A stretch of 30,628 nucleotides of DNA from an uncultured Actinomycetes bacterium. GTDB taxonomy: Bacteria > Actinomycetota > Actinomycetes > S36-B12 > UBA5976. The DNA lies in NCBI GenBank assembly GCA_903951185.1, contig CAJBBC010000118.1:1-30628 (forward strand), read 5' to 3'. A program made the translations under genes and the position numbers. The notes under the pieces are model-generated. The model saw only the letters and a list, made by a program, of their open reading frames with translations, was not told where the DNA came from and ran no database searches. Shown one piece after another: positions 15,890 to 23,208 of this stretch (position 1 is the first letter of the stretch; each line of letters begins with the position of its first letter).

Positions 15890-15940
15890 TTAGCCCTTAA
15901 CAACTATTAAGTAGTTATTTAGGCTGCTCGAAAGGGCTAA
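15890..15940. promoter_or_regulatory. Nested inverted repeats upstream of yqeY
   Basis: A 9-base perfect inverted repeat, TTAGCCCTT (15890-15898) and AAGGGCTAA (15932-15940), encloses a second palindrome AACTA-N5-TAGTT (15902-15916). The element ends 22 bases before the yqeY ATG. It could be an operator or an RNA hairpin in the leader; no T-run follows, so it is not a normal terminator. Confidence 0.5.
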
Positions 15941-15962
15941 TTAGTTCTGGCACACTTAAGGT

Positions 15963-16427
15963 ATGAGTTCACTTAAAGACCAAATTCAAAAAGATTTAAC
16001 TGATTCAATCCGAGCAAAAGACAGTTTGCGTTCTGGAACATTGCGGATGGTTTTATCGGCAATAACTAATGAAGAAGTTTCGGGTAAAGAAGCGAAGATT
16101 TTAACTGACCAAGATTTAATTACTGTACTTAATCGCGAAGCTAAAAAGCGTAAAGAAGCTTCGACAGCATACGTTGGTGCAAAACGACAAGATTTGGCAG
16201 ATAAAGAAGATGCTGAATTAGCAATTATTCAAAATTATTTACCTGAAGCGCTAAGTGCTGAACAGCTTGCGCAAATAATTGCCGATGCAGTTAGCCAAGT
16301 TAAAGCCGCCGGCCAATCTGGTCCATCAGCAATGGGTGCTGTGATGAAAATTGTTACACCGCAAGTTACTGGCCGTTCCGATGGTGGCCAAGTAGCTGCA
16401 GCAGTTAAATCTGCACTTGCTAATTAA
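15963..16427 (+). CDS. yqeY: GatB/YqeY domain protein
   Basis: This 154-residue soluble protein is all helical in appearance and is a stand-alone version of the tail domain of the GatB amidotransferase subunit. Recognisable stretches are KDQIQKDLTDSIRAKD at the N-terminus, LRMVLSAITNEEV and the C-terminal VMKIVTPQVTGRSDGGQV. The family binds tRNA or assists glutamine-dependent amidation in some bacteria, but its role is not settled. AAGG lies only three bases before the ATG, so initiation may be weak. It is divergent from whiB and precedes the EamA permease by 10 bases, forming a two-gene plus-strand operon. In mycobacteria the ortholog is Rv3688c. Confidence 0.93.
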   Translation: MSSLKDQIQKDLTDSIRAKDSLRSGTLRMVLSAITNEEVSGKEAKILTDQDLITVLNREAKKRKEASTAYVGAKRQDLADKEDAELAIIQNYLPEALSAEQLAQIIADAVSQVKAAGQSGPSAMGAVMKIVTPQVTGRSDGGQVAAAVKSALAN

Positions 16428-16437
16428 ATAATTAAAC

Positions 16438-17370
16438 ATGGCAATTGCAATTAAGTCTCAAATCACAATTGGTTTAGCAATCATGTACATTGCTTGGGGA
16501 ACAACCTGGCTTGCTATCGCTTACACAATTGAAACTATGCCTGCCTTGATTGCCATGGGCTTTCGTTTCTTAACTGCTTGTAGTGTGCTGTTTGCGTTTT
16601 TATTAATTAAGAACGGAACTGAAATACTGCGAATAACTCGACCACAATTGCGCACGGCAGCAATCCTCGGAGTTTTTTTATTAGCGGCCGGGCTTGGCGC
16701 AGCTAGCACTGCTTCAAAAGTTGTACCAATTGGAGTCGGCTCTTTAGTTGTAGCGTCGATGCCAATTTGGACTACTTTATTTAGATTTCTTGATAAAGAT
16801 CGGCCAAGTAAATCTACGGTTATTGGATTGATCACTGGGTTCATCGGGATCGGTTTGATTATGCTGCCTGGCCAAACCCAAGCGCGCCCTGGAGCTGATG
16901 GACAAAGTGTTTTGTTATGGATGCTTGTTATTTCGCTTGGGAATATTTCCTGGGCCTACACATCTTTTAAGAGTAAGAAAATGGATACGCCAGCCAATGC
17001 ATTTGTGCTAAGTGCTTACGAGATGTTGTTTGCAGGCTTCACTTTAATATTTGTTGGTTTGCTGATGGGTGAGTCAATGGATCAGTTATTGAACGCTTCA
17101 GCAAGGTCTTTGGCCGGCTGGGTTTACTTAATTATTATCGGTTCCTTATTAGGTTTCAGTACTTATGTTTGGCTACTTGATCATGCGCCTATTTCCTTAG
17201 TGAGTACTTACGCTTACGTGAATCCAATTGTTGCGGTATCGCTTGGAATTTTGATACTCGATGAAAAGCTTTCCGCAAATGTCATTATTGGTGGTGCGAT
17301 CGTTCTTGCGGCAGTTGCGCAAGTTATCAGAATTGAATCAAAGGGTGTTGAACCCGCGGAGCGCGTTTAG
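16438..17370 (+). CDS. EamA/DMT-family permease
   Basis: This 310-residue membrane protein has ten predicted hydrophobic helices arranged as two EamA repeats (about 10-145 and 160-300). The typical start is YIAWGTTWLAI and the second repeat ends near STYAYVNPIVAVSLGILILDE. The family exports or imports metabolites such as amino acids, nucleotides or drugs; the substrate here is not evident. It is co-oriented with yqeY at 10 bases. Its last 33 bases overlap the 3' end of the convergent aminotransferase gene. Context with two aminotransferases makes an amino-acid or amine substrate possible, as inference only. Confidence 0.92.
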   Translation: MAIAIKSQITIGLAIMYIAWGTTWLAIAYTIETMPALIAMGFRFLTACSVLFAFLLIKNGTEILRITRPQLRTAAILGVFLLAAGLGAASTASKVVPIGVGSLVVASMPIWTTLFRFLDKDRPSKSTVIGLITGFIGIGLIMLPGQTQARPGADGQSVLLWMLVISLGNISWAYTSFKSKKMDTPANAFVLSAYEMLFAGFTLIFVGLLMGESMDQLLNASARSLAGWVYLIIIGSLLGFSTYVWLLDHAPISLVSTYAYVNPIVAVSLGILILDEKLSANVIIGGAIVLAAVAQVIRIESKGVEPAERV

Positions 17371-18414
17371 TACCCGCTCTAGCGCTGGTTTTTCGCCAAT
17401 TGAAATTCGAACACCTTCACCACTAAATGGTCTAACTGAAATAGCTTGGTCTGCGCACCGGGCGACAAATTCATCAGTACGGTCACCAAGTGGTAGCCAA
17501 ACAAAATTTGCTTGGCTAGCCGGTAAATCAAAACCTAATTTTGTTAACTGCTCTTCAAACCAACTACGTAATTCAACAAGGTCAGCTACTCGTTCAAATA
17601 ATTCTTCTTCAAATTCCAATGAAGCCACGGCAGCTTCTGCAGCAATATTTGAAACACCAAATGGCACTGCAGTTTTACGCACAGCCTCAGCAACATTTTC
17701 AGGTCCAATAAAGAACCCGACGCGAAGGGCCGCTAAGCCATACGCTTTTGAAAAGGTTCGCAGTACGCCAACATTCTTGAATTCCTTAATCAGATCTAAG
17801 CCAACTACAGATTGATCATCCCGATTAAATTCAACATAAGCTTCATCAATTACAACCAAAATATCTTTTGGAACTTTAGTTAAGAATTCTTTTAGTTCAA
17901 GGTGATTGACCACGCAGCCAGTTGGGTTATTTGGTGTACAAATTAAAATAAGTCGAGTTCGTTCAGTTACTGCATTGAGCATCGCTGCTAAATCATGTGC
18001 TCCGGTTTTAGTTAACGGAATTTCAACTGGCTTAGCGCCAACAATTTTTGTAATGATTGGGTAGGCCTCAAATGAACGCCAGGCATAAATAACTTCATCA
18101 CCAGGATCAGCAACGGCTTGCATGATTTGCTGACAAACACCAACTGAGCCTGTTCCGGTCGCAATAAAATTTTCAGCAACATTAAATTTTGCAGCTAGTG
18201 CTTTTGTTAATTCAGTGACGAATGGATCTGGGTATCGATTTATTTCTAAAGCAGCCTGCGCAATCACTTTGAGCACAGCCGGTAGCGGTTGTGTTGGATT
18301 TTCATTACTGGAAAGTTTGTAAGGTTCCAGCCCAGCTACCCCAGCTGCTTTCTTGCCTGCTTTATATGTAGGCAGGTTTTCAATAACTGGACGGATTCTT
18401 GGTTGGTCAGCCAT
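17338..18414 (-). CDS. HisC/Pat-type PLP aminotransferase (aromatic amino acid or histidinol-phosphate)
   Basis: This 358-residue class I/II aminotransferase has the N-terminal LSSNENPTQPLP motif of the HisC family, CTPNNPTG (159-166), DEAYVEF (190-196) and the PLP-binding Lys223 in TFSKAYGLAALRVGF. Arg326 or a neighbour in VRPFSGEGVRIS would hold the substrate carboxylate. It most resembles actinobacterial Pat/HisC2 (Rv3772-like), which makes phenylalanine or tyrosine, but these cannot be separated from HisC by eye; no other his genes are nearby, which favours Pat. It starts 33 bases after the class III aminotransferase stop, so they may be co-transcribed. Its 3' end overlaps the EamA gene tail to tail by 33 bases. 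Confidence 0.9.
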   Translation of the reverse strand: MADQPRIRPVIENLPTYKAGKKAAGVAGLEPYKLSSNENPTQPLPAVLKVIAQAALEINRYPDPFVTELTKALAAKFNVAENFIATGTGSVGVCQQIMQAVADPGDEVIYAWRSFEAYPIITKIVGAKPVEIPLTKTGAHDLAAMLNAVTERTRLILICTPNNPTGCVVNHLELKEFLTKVPKDILVVIDEAYVEFNRDDQSVVGLDLIKEFKNVGVLRTFSKAYGLAALRVGFFIGPENVAEAVRKTAVPFGVSNIAAEAAVASLEFEEELFERVADLVELRSWFEEQLTKLGFDLPASQANFVWLPLGDRTDEFVARCADQAISVRPFSGEGVRISIGEKPALERVLNALRGFNTL

Positions 18415-18447
18415 AACTAGAGCCTACGCGTAAAAACAGTAATGCGA

Positions 18448-19806
18448 CTAACTAACTAATTCGGCGATCGCAGCTTCAAATAAAACTGCATGCTGATCAA
18501 CTTCGTCAAGTCGAGTAGTTGGACACATTAGCGCCATATTGTGAAATGGTGTCATCAAGATTCCACGATTGCACATATATAAATGCATGTACTCATCAAG
18601 TTCGTCATCACTTGCCTGTGCTGATTGCGTACCAGAAGTTGGTGCTGGTTTTGCAAAGCGATATTCAGCCCGCGCACCAACTTGGGAAATACTCCATGGC
18701 ACATCGTATTTATCTAAAATACTTTGAACTTGTTCGCTATAGCGAGTACATAGTTTTTCCATTTGTGCAAAAGCATCATCAGTGAGCACTTCACCTAATG
18801 TTGCGCGCATCGCAGCCATCGATAATGAATTACCCGCAAGTGTTCCGCCAACTCCACCAACATCAATAATGTCGGCTTCTGGATGTTTAGCTATTGCGTC
18901 CGCAACTTCGTGGGTGATTCCATAAGCACCTGAAGGTATGCCGGCACCGATTGACTTACCAATAATAAATATGTCTGGCTTTAAGTTGTCACGTTTTGTC
19001 ATTCCACCTGGGCCAGCTGAAAATGTATGTGTTTCATCAATAATTAGTAATGCGCCATATTTAGTAGCGAGTTCTCGAAGGCCGGTAAGAAAGCCTGGCT
19101 CAGGCAAAACGATTCCGATATTTGTAAGCGCTGGTTCAGTCAAAATTGCAGCTACATCGCCATTTTTAAGTTCTCGTTCAACAGCAACTAAGTCATTAAA
19201 TTCAACTACCCGAGTAGTTTGATCCAGAGTTACTGGCGGGGCGACATTACCTGGTCGGGCAATAGCTTGGCCGTCGTTACCAGGTACAGCAAACGCTTCA
19301 TCAACTGAGCCGTGGTAGCAATAAGCGAAAACTAAAATCTTGCTTTTTTGTGTGGCCAATCTCGCCAGCCGAATAGCCCAGCGGTTTGCGTCTGTTGCAG
19401 TCAAGGTAAATGACCAAAGTGGCATTCCAAAACGCCTAGTTAATTCTTCGCCGACCCATTGCGCGTCATCGGTAGGCAACATAGTTGTGATCCCACCGTC
19501 TGTTGTCATACGTTTCACAATTGCTGTAGTGCTGGCTTCCGGTGAATGTCCGGCCATTGCGCCAGTATCACCGAGTGCGAAATCGATATAAGTATGGTCA
19601 TCGACTGTTGTAATTGTATTTCCGTGCGCTGTTTTCAAATAAAGAGGAAACCCGCCGGACCATTTATTCATCCAAGTCATTGGTACGCCACCAAATAAAT
19701 TTGTTGCTTCTTTATATAAAGCTTTTGATTTTGGATTGCGCTCAATATAACTAGCACGTTCACGTTCTAATAATTGTTTAAGCTTGAGTCGATCAACGGC
19801 CGGCAC
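18448..19806 (-). CDS. Class III (HemL-like) PLP aminotransferase of unknown substrate
   Basis: This 452-residue fold-type I enzyme has the PLP lysine at Lys284 in IIGKSIGAGIP and the pyridine-N aspartate Asp257 in IIDETHTF. It begins at GTG 19806 with AAGGAG about 9-10 bases upstream. Several motifs depart from glutamate-1-semialdehyde aminomutase: ATDANRWAIRLAR replaces SGTEAxMxAIRLAR, and DETHTF replaces DEVxTGFR. It therefore is probably not HemL in the heme pathway but a related transaminase or mutase. It lies between dnaB (50 bases) and the HisC/Pat gene on the same strand. Substrate cannot be predicted; the neighbouring aminotransferase and permease suggest amino-acid or amine metabolism. 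Confidence 0.88.
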   Translation of the reverse strand: MPAVDRLKLKQLLERERASYIERNPKSKALYKEATNLFGGVPMTWMNKWSGGFPLYLKTAHGNTITTVDDHTYIDFALGDTGAMAGHSPEASTTAIVKRMTTDGGITTMLPTDDAQWVGEELTRRFGMPLWSFTLTATDANRWAIRLARLATQKSKILVFAYCYHGSVDEAFAVPGNDGQAIARPGNVAPPVTLDQTTRVVEFNDLVAVERELKNGDVAAILTEPALTNIGIVLPEPGFLTGLRELATKYGALLIIDETHTFSAGPGGMTKRDNLKPDIFIIGKSIGAGIPSGAYGITHEVADAIAKHPEADIIDVGGVGGTLAGNSLSMAAMRATLGEVLTDDAFAQMEKLCTRYSEQVQSILDKYDVPWSISQVGARAEYRFAKPAPTSGTQSAQASDDELDEYMHLYMCNRGILMTPFHNMALMCPTTRLDEVDQHAVLFEAAIAELVS

Positions 19807-19856
19807 AGTAAGTACTCCTTTGTGGATATTTCTATTCTTCCACGTGACTAATTAAT

Positions 19857-21296
19857 TTAAGAATTAGCCATATCAACAAAGCGGCTGTAGTGACCTTGGA
19901 ATGCAGTTACAACTGTTGCAGTTGGGCCGTTACGGTGTTTAGCCAAAATAAAGTCGGCTTCACCGGCTCGTGGTGATTCGCGATCATAAACATCTTCGCG
20001 GTGTAACAAAATAACCATATCCGCGTCCTGCTCAAGCGATCCGGATTCACGTAAATCGGAAAGCATTGGTCGTTTATCTTGACGTTGTTCCGGACCACGG
20101 TTTAACTGGCTGATTGCAACAACTGGAATATCTAGTTCTTTCGCTAGCAGTTTTAGTGATCTTGAAAATTCACTAACTTCAACTTGGCGACTTTCAACTT
20201 TTCGTCCGCTCGACATTAATTGCATGTAGTCCAGAACTATAAGTTTTAAATCAAAACGTTGTTTCAGTCGACGAGCTTTGGCTCGGATTTCCATCATGGT
20301 CATATTTGGTGAGTCATCGATAAATAAAGGTGCGGTATTAACTTGCCCAACTTTTGTCGCAAGTCTTGACCATTCAGCTTCACTTAAAGTTCCGGCGCGC
20401 ATATTGCCAAGTGAAACTTGTGCTTCAGCAGAAAGTAAACGCATCACGATTTCGTTACGGCTCATTTCAAGTGAGAAAATTGCTGAGGTGTGACCGTGTT
20501 TAATACTTGCACTTCGGGCTAAATCCAAACCTAAAGTTGATTTACCGATTGCTGGACGTGCTGCGACGATAATTAATTGGCCGCCATGTAAACCGTGGGT
20601 AACTTCATCAAGTCCAGCAAAACCAGTGGGCACACCGGACATAACTCCGCCGTTACCTTCGATTGCAGAAATTTCTTCAAGAGTCGAATTAATAATTTCT
20701 GAAATTGGTGCATAGTCTTCTGACGTACGCCTGGCAGTAACTTCATAAACTTCAGCCTGCGCTTTATCAACAAGCGAATCTACTTCAGCATCGCCGGCGT
20801 AACCCATTTGAGCAATACGAGTGCCAGCTTCAACTAAACGTCGAAGGATCGCACGTTCAGTTACGATTCGTGAATAGTAAGCAGCGTTAGCTGCTGTTGG
20901 AACACTCGCTACAAGTGTGTGTAAGTAAGCTGCGCCACCAACGTTTGCAAGGACTCCAGTTTTTGATAAGTAGTTTGCAATCGTGATTGCATCAGCTGGT
21001 TCACCGCGGCCATAAATATCTAAGATTGCGCCATAGATGGTTGCATGGGCTGGCTTATAAAAATCTATTTCGCGTAATGATTCAACAACATCTGCAATTG
21101 CATCTTTACTTAGCAGCATTGCACCGAGTACAGATTGTTCAGCAACTAAATCTTGTGGTGGTACCGGCGTGCCATTACTTTCATAATTGCGGGGAATTTC
21201 CGCAACGCTCATTTTGGACTGCCCATCTGTGCTACCGGTAGGAATTGAATTGTTATAACTAGGTCTGACTTTATGGGTCGGTGCTGACATACTCAA
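19857..21296 (-). CDS. dnaB: Replicative DNA helicase DnaB
   Basis: The 479-residue protein is the hexameric 5'-3' helicase of the replication fork. The DnaB N-terminal domain (about 45-150, PQDLVAEQSVLGAMLLS) is followed by the RecA-like domain with Walker A ARPAIGKST (245-253), the Walker B stretch LKLIVLDYMQL and the C-terminal DLRESGSLEQDADMV. No intein interrupts the usual insertion sites. The open frame begins with TTG at 21296 (AGGT just upstream), with ATG at 21290 as an alternative; ATG 21209 (MSVAEIP) is also possible because the first 29 residues look unstructured. Three DnaA-box-like sequences lie directly upstream. The rpsR-rplI genes often next to dnaB are not here. Confidence 0.97.
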   Translation of the reverse strand: MSMSAPTHKVRPSYNNSIPTGSTDGQSKMSVAEIPRNYESNGTPVPPQDLVAEQSVLGAMLLSKDAIADVVESLREIDFYKPAHATIYGAILDIYGRGEPADAITIANYLSKTGVLANVGGAAYLHTLVASVPTAANAAYYSRIVTERAILRRLVEAGTRIAQMGYAGDAEVDSLVDKAQAEVYEVTARRTSEDYAPISEIINSTLEEISAIEGNGGVMSGVPTGFAGLDEVTHGLHGGQLIIVAARPAIGKSTLGLDLARSASIKHGHTSAIFSLEMSRNEIVMRLLSAEAQVSLGNMRAGTLSEAEWSRLATKVGQVNTAPLFIDDSPNMTMMEIRAKARRLKQRFDLKLIVLDYMQLMSSGRKVESRQVEVSEFSRSLKLLAKELDIPVVAISQLNRGPEQRQDKRPMLSDLRESGSLEQDADMVILLHREDVYDRESPRAGEADFILAKHRNGPTATVVTAFQGHYSRFVDMANS

Positions 21297-21303
21297 TGAG
21301 ACC

Positions 21304-21347
21304 TGTGGATAAGTATGTGGACAAAGTGGGGAAAAGCCTGTGGTTAG
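21304..21347. promoter_or_regulatory. Cluster of DnaA boxes at the 5' end of dnaB
   Basis: Three boxes lie in tandem, all in the same orientation (minus-strand reading): TTATCCACA (21312-21304), TTGTCCACA (21324-21316) and CTAACCACA (21347-21339). The first two are perfect matches to TT(A/G)TCCACA, the DnaA box of actinobacteria, with starts 12 bases apart. The neighbouring 21348-21447 is AT-rich with further TGTGGG tracts. DnaA could bind here to control dnaB, to titrate DnaA or to assist origin function. Confidence 0.65.
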
Positions 21348-21447
21348 TGCGTTTCTATCTGGGGATATCTTGTGGGTTAAGCAAAGCCAAATACTTAAAA
21401 AGGTTTAATTATCAGGCAAAATACTGGGTTAACACTGTGGGTGAAAA

Positions 21448-22665
21448 TTATTTAGAAACTAATATTCCATCTTGTTTATCAGTTAAATGTTTACGCATCC
21501 TGAGTCCCAACAGTCCCCCAGTTAACTGACCTATAACTAAAAGCGCAATCCATTCATAAGTTAACTTGAATTGCAGCATTACTCCAGAGATAGCTGGTCC
21601 AATTGCGGCAGCGGTGACCCAGACCAAAGAGTCCGTTGAGTTGTAGCGTCCGCGCAAATGCTCAGGTGCCATGTCATTGGTGATCGATGAGCCAATAGTT
21701 GACCAAACCATTTCCCCGATGGCAAATACGCCAGCGCCAACTAATGCGCCAAGGAAAGCTTTTTCGATACTTACGCCGAAACCAATAATTACCCAGCTCA
21801 ATGCCCAGATCATTCCAATTACGGCAATCGATTTTGTTCGGCTTCTGCCTTGAAGTTTGTTAATCACAAATATTTGACCAATTACAATCACGCCGGTGTT
21901 GACTGCCCAAATTGGTCCTAGTTTATTTAGATTCAGTCCACCGTATTCAGTTAGTAGTGGAGGAAGACCTGCATCAAGTGCTGCGTACCCGCAAGAGAGT
22001 AATAAAACTTTAACACCTTGTATTTTCAAAAATGGTTTATCGCGCAAAATTTCTCTGAAACCATCGTCGGTTGTATTTTCATCTCGGATAATCGGTCCAC
22101 CTGCTTGACGCAAAGTAAAAACAATTACGAAGAAAGTTAAGTAAGAAAATGCATCAAGGATGAATAATCGAGTAAAGCTTTCTGGCACATTAATGTCAAC
22201 GATTAAGGAACTAATTAACCCGCCAATACCTAGTCCGAGGTTGAGCATCATGAAGTGCAAGCCAAATAGTTTTTGACGGAAATCTTCTGGAACCATGCGG
22301 GCCATCATTGTGGTTTGTGGTGCCCAGATTCCAGCAGCACCAACTGTCACAAAAAATCCAACTAGATAAGCCGCACTTGCACTTCTAACTAATGACCAAG
22401 ATGCGACTGCAGCGGCTTCGACCAAAATGGCAAATAACATCACAATCCGCGGACCGTATCGATCTACTAATGTTCCAAATATTGGACCAACAGCTAAACC
22501 AACAATTGCCATCCAGGAAAGTACTAACGATGCAGTGGTTAATGAAAGGCCAGCAATCCGATGTAGATAAACCACAATTACGGTAATCGTTAATCCGCCA
22601 CCAAGTGAGTTAAGTAGCGAGCCAACCAGGAACCGGCGAGCTTGCGGGGTTAACTCGTTAAGCAT
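21448..22665 (-). CDS. MFS transporter (drug-efflux-like)
   Basis: The start is ATG 22665, which has AAGGAAAAC just upstream; the frame is open further to 22740 but that part runs through a terminator hairpin. The 405-residue product has about 12 hydrophobic segments in two halves. The loop after helix 2 reads GTLVDRYGPRIVM, the major facilitator signature (GxxxDRxGRR), and MAPEHLRGRYNS follows the central region as in many multidrug-type exporters. Substrate unknown; an exporter is more likely than an uptake system. It lies between the DnaA-box region at dnaB and tRNA-Ala. Confidence 0.9.
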   Translation of the reverse strand: MLNELTPQARRFLVGSLLNSLGGGLTITVIVVYLHRIAGLSLTTASLVLSWMAIVGLAVGPIFGTLVDRYGPRIVMLFAILVEAAAVASWSLVRSASAAYLVGFFVTVGAAGIWAPQTTMMARMVPEDFRQKLFGLHFMMLNLGLGIGGLISSLIVDINVPESFTRLFILDAFSYLTFFVIVFTLRQAGGPIIRDENTTDDGFREILRDKPFLKIQGVKVLLLSCGYAALDAGLPPLLTEYGGLNLNKLGPIWAVNTGVIVIGQIFVINKLQGRSRTKSIAVIGMIWALSWVIIGFGVSIEKAFLGALVGAGVFAIGEMVWSTIGSSITNDMAPEHLRGRYNSTDSLVWVTAAAIGPAISGVMLQFKLTYEWIALLVIGQLTGGLLGLRMRKHLTDKQDGILVSK

Positions 22666-22690
22666 TGTTTTCCTTTTAGAAATAACTCGT

Positions 22691-22721
22691 AAAATTAAAA
22701 AGGGACAGATTTCTCTGCCCC
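22691..22721 (-). terminator. Strong intrinsic terminator/attenuator before the MFS gene
   Basis: The minus strand reads GGGGCAGA, loop GAAA, TCTGTCCC, then TTTTTAATTTT. The stem is 8 base pairs with one G-U pair and is the best terminator in the window. It follows tRNA-Ala and ends only about 25 bases before the MFS ATG, leaving almost no space for a separate promoter. Confidence 0.8.
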
Positions 22722-22773
22722 GTGCTCCTTTGTGATCCATTTAAAATTTTTTGTTTTAAAATTCACTACGAAG

Positions 22774-22796
22774 CGATTTGATTTTCAATCGAATCG
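22774..22796 (-). other. Inverted repeat just after tRNA-Ala
   Basis: CGATTTGATT and AATCGAATCG are complementary at 9 of 10 positions around a TTC loop. It begins six bases after the tRNA 3' end (minus strand). It has no adjacent T-run and may be a tRNA 3' processing stem or the first half of a double terminator. Confidence 0.45.
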
Positions 22797-22801
22797 ATGA
22801 G

Positions 22802-22874
22802 TGGAGAATAGGGGACTCGAACCCCTAACCCCTGCCTTGCAAAGGCAGTGCTCTACCAATTGAGCTAATTCCCC
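22802..22874 (-). tRNA. tRNA-Ala(TGC)
   Basis: A full 73-base cloverleaf: acceptor GGGGAAT/ATTCTCC (one G-U pair), D stem GCTC/GAGC, anticodon stem CTGCC/GGCAG with loop TTTGCAA (anticodon TGC), T stem AGGGG/CCCCT with loop TTCGAGT, discriminator A. CCA is not encoded. The pair tRNA-Ile/tRNA-Ala after gyrA is standard in actinobacteria. Confidence 0.97.
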
Positions 22875-22913
22875 GAAATTTCACCTAAGTGAAAACTTCG
22901 TTAGACCAAGATA

Positions 22914-23024
22914 CTAACTTGTGGCCTGAGTCCACAATTCCTGTTCAGCTTTACTTGCTTCAAGTTGTTGGTAGACCACATAACCGGTTAAGGCTAGGAG
23001 TGCTAGCGAAAGCAGCTTCTTCAT
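22914..23024 (-). CDS. DLW-39 family small protein
   Basis: I found this 36-residue ORF between the two tRNA genes. It starts MKKLLSLALL, has one hydrophobic N-terminal helix (about 4-18) and ends with AEQELWTQATS, matching the actinobacterial DLW-39 family (conserved D/E-L-W near the C-terminus), here as ELW. AAGGAGGT lies just before the ATG, a near-perfect ribosome site, so it should be well translated. The family is found at exactly this place between gyrA-linked tRNAs. Function unknown; probably a single-pass membrane microprotein. Confidence 0.88.
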   Translation of the reverse strand: MKKLLSLALLALTGYVVYQQLEASKAEQELWTQATS

Positions 23025-23047
23025 GTTCTTACCTCCTTCTTGTTGCG

Positions 23048-23122
23048 TGGGCCTAGATGGACTTGAACCATCGACCTCTTCCTTATCAGGGAAGCGCTCT
23101 AACCAAGCTGAGCTATAGGCCC
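23048..23122 (-). tRNA. tRNA-Ile(GAT)
   Basis: A full 75-base cloverleaf: acceptor GGGCCTA/TAGGCCC, D stem GCTC/GAGC, anticodon stem CTTCC/GGAAG with loop CTGATAA (anticodon GAT), T stem GATGG/CCATC with loop TTCAAGT, discriminator A. CCA is not encoded. It lies 86 bases after gyrA. Confidence 0.97.
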
Positions 23123-23208
23123 GTATAAACGGTCTTAATTATTAAGTTTTTATCCTTAACAACGACTTCCGAGATTACCGTAATTGGCGAAATCCACCAA
23201 AATAGTCC

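Noticed and set aside
15800..15900. Crp-binding site (TGTGA-N6-TCACA) upstream of whiB
   Set aside because: Only half-sites such as GTGAC and TCAC are present; spacing and symmetry do not fit.
17261..17815. 184-residue plus-strand ORF opposite the HisC/Pat gene
   Set aside because: Low-complexity Ser/Asn/Arg composition typical of an antisense shadow; the minus-strand gene has all family motifs.
23132..23150. CTTAATTATTAAG palindrome followed by T residues between tRNA-Ile and gyrA
   Set aside because: The stem is all A/T except its ends and the T-run is on the plus strand, where no gene needs a terminator.
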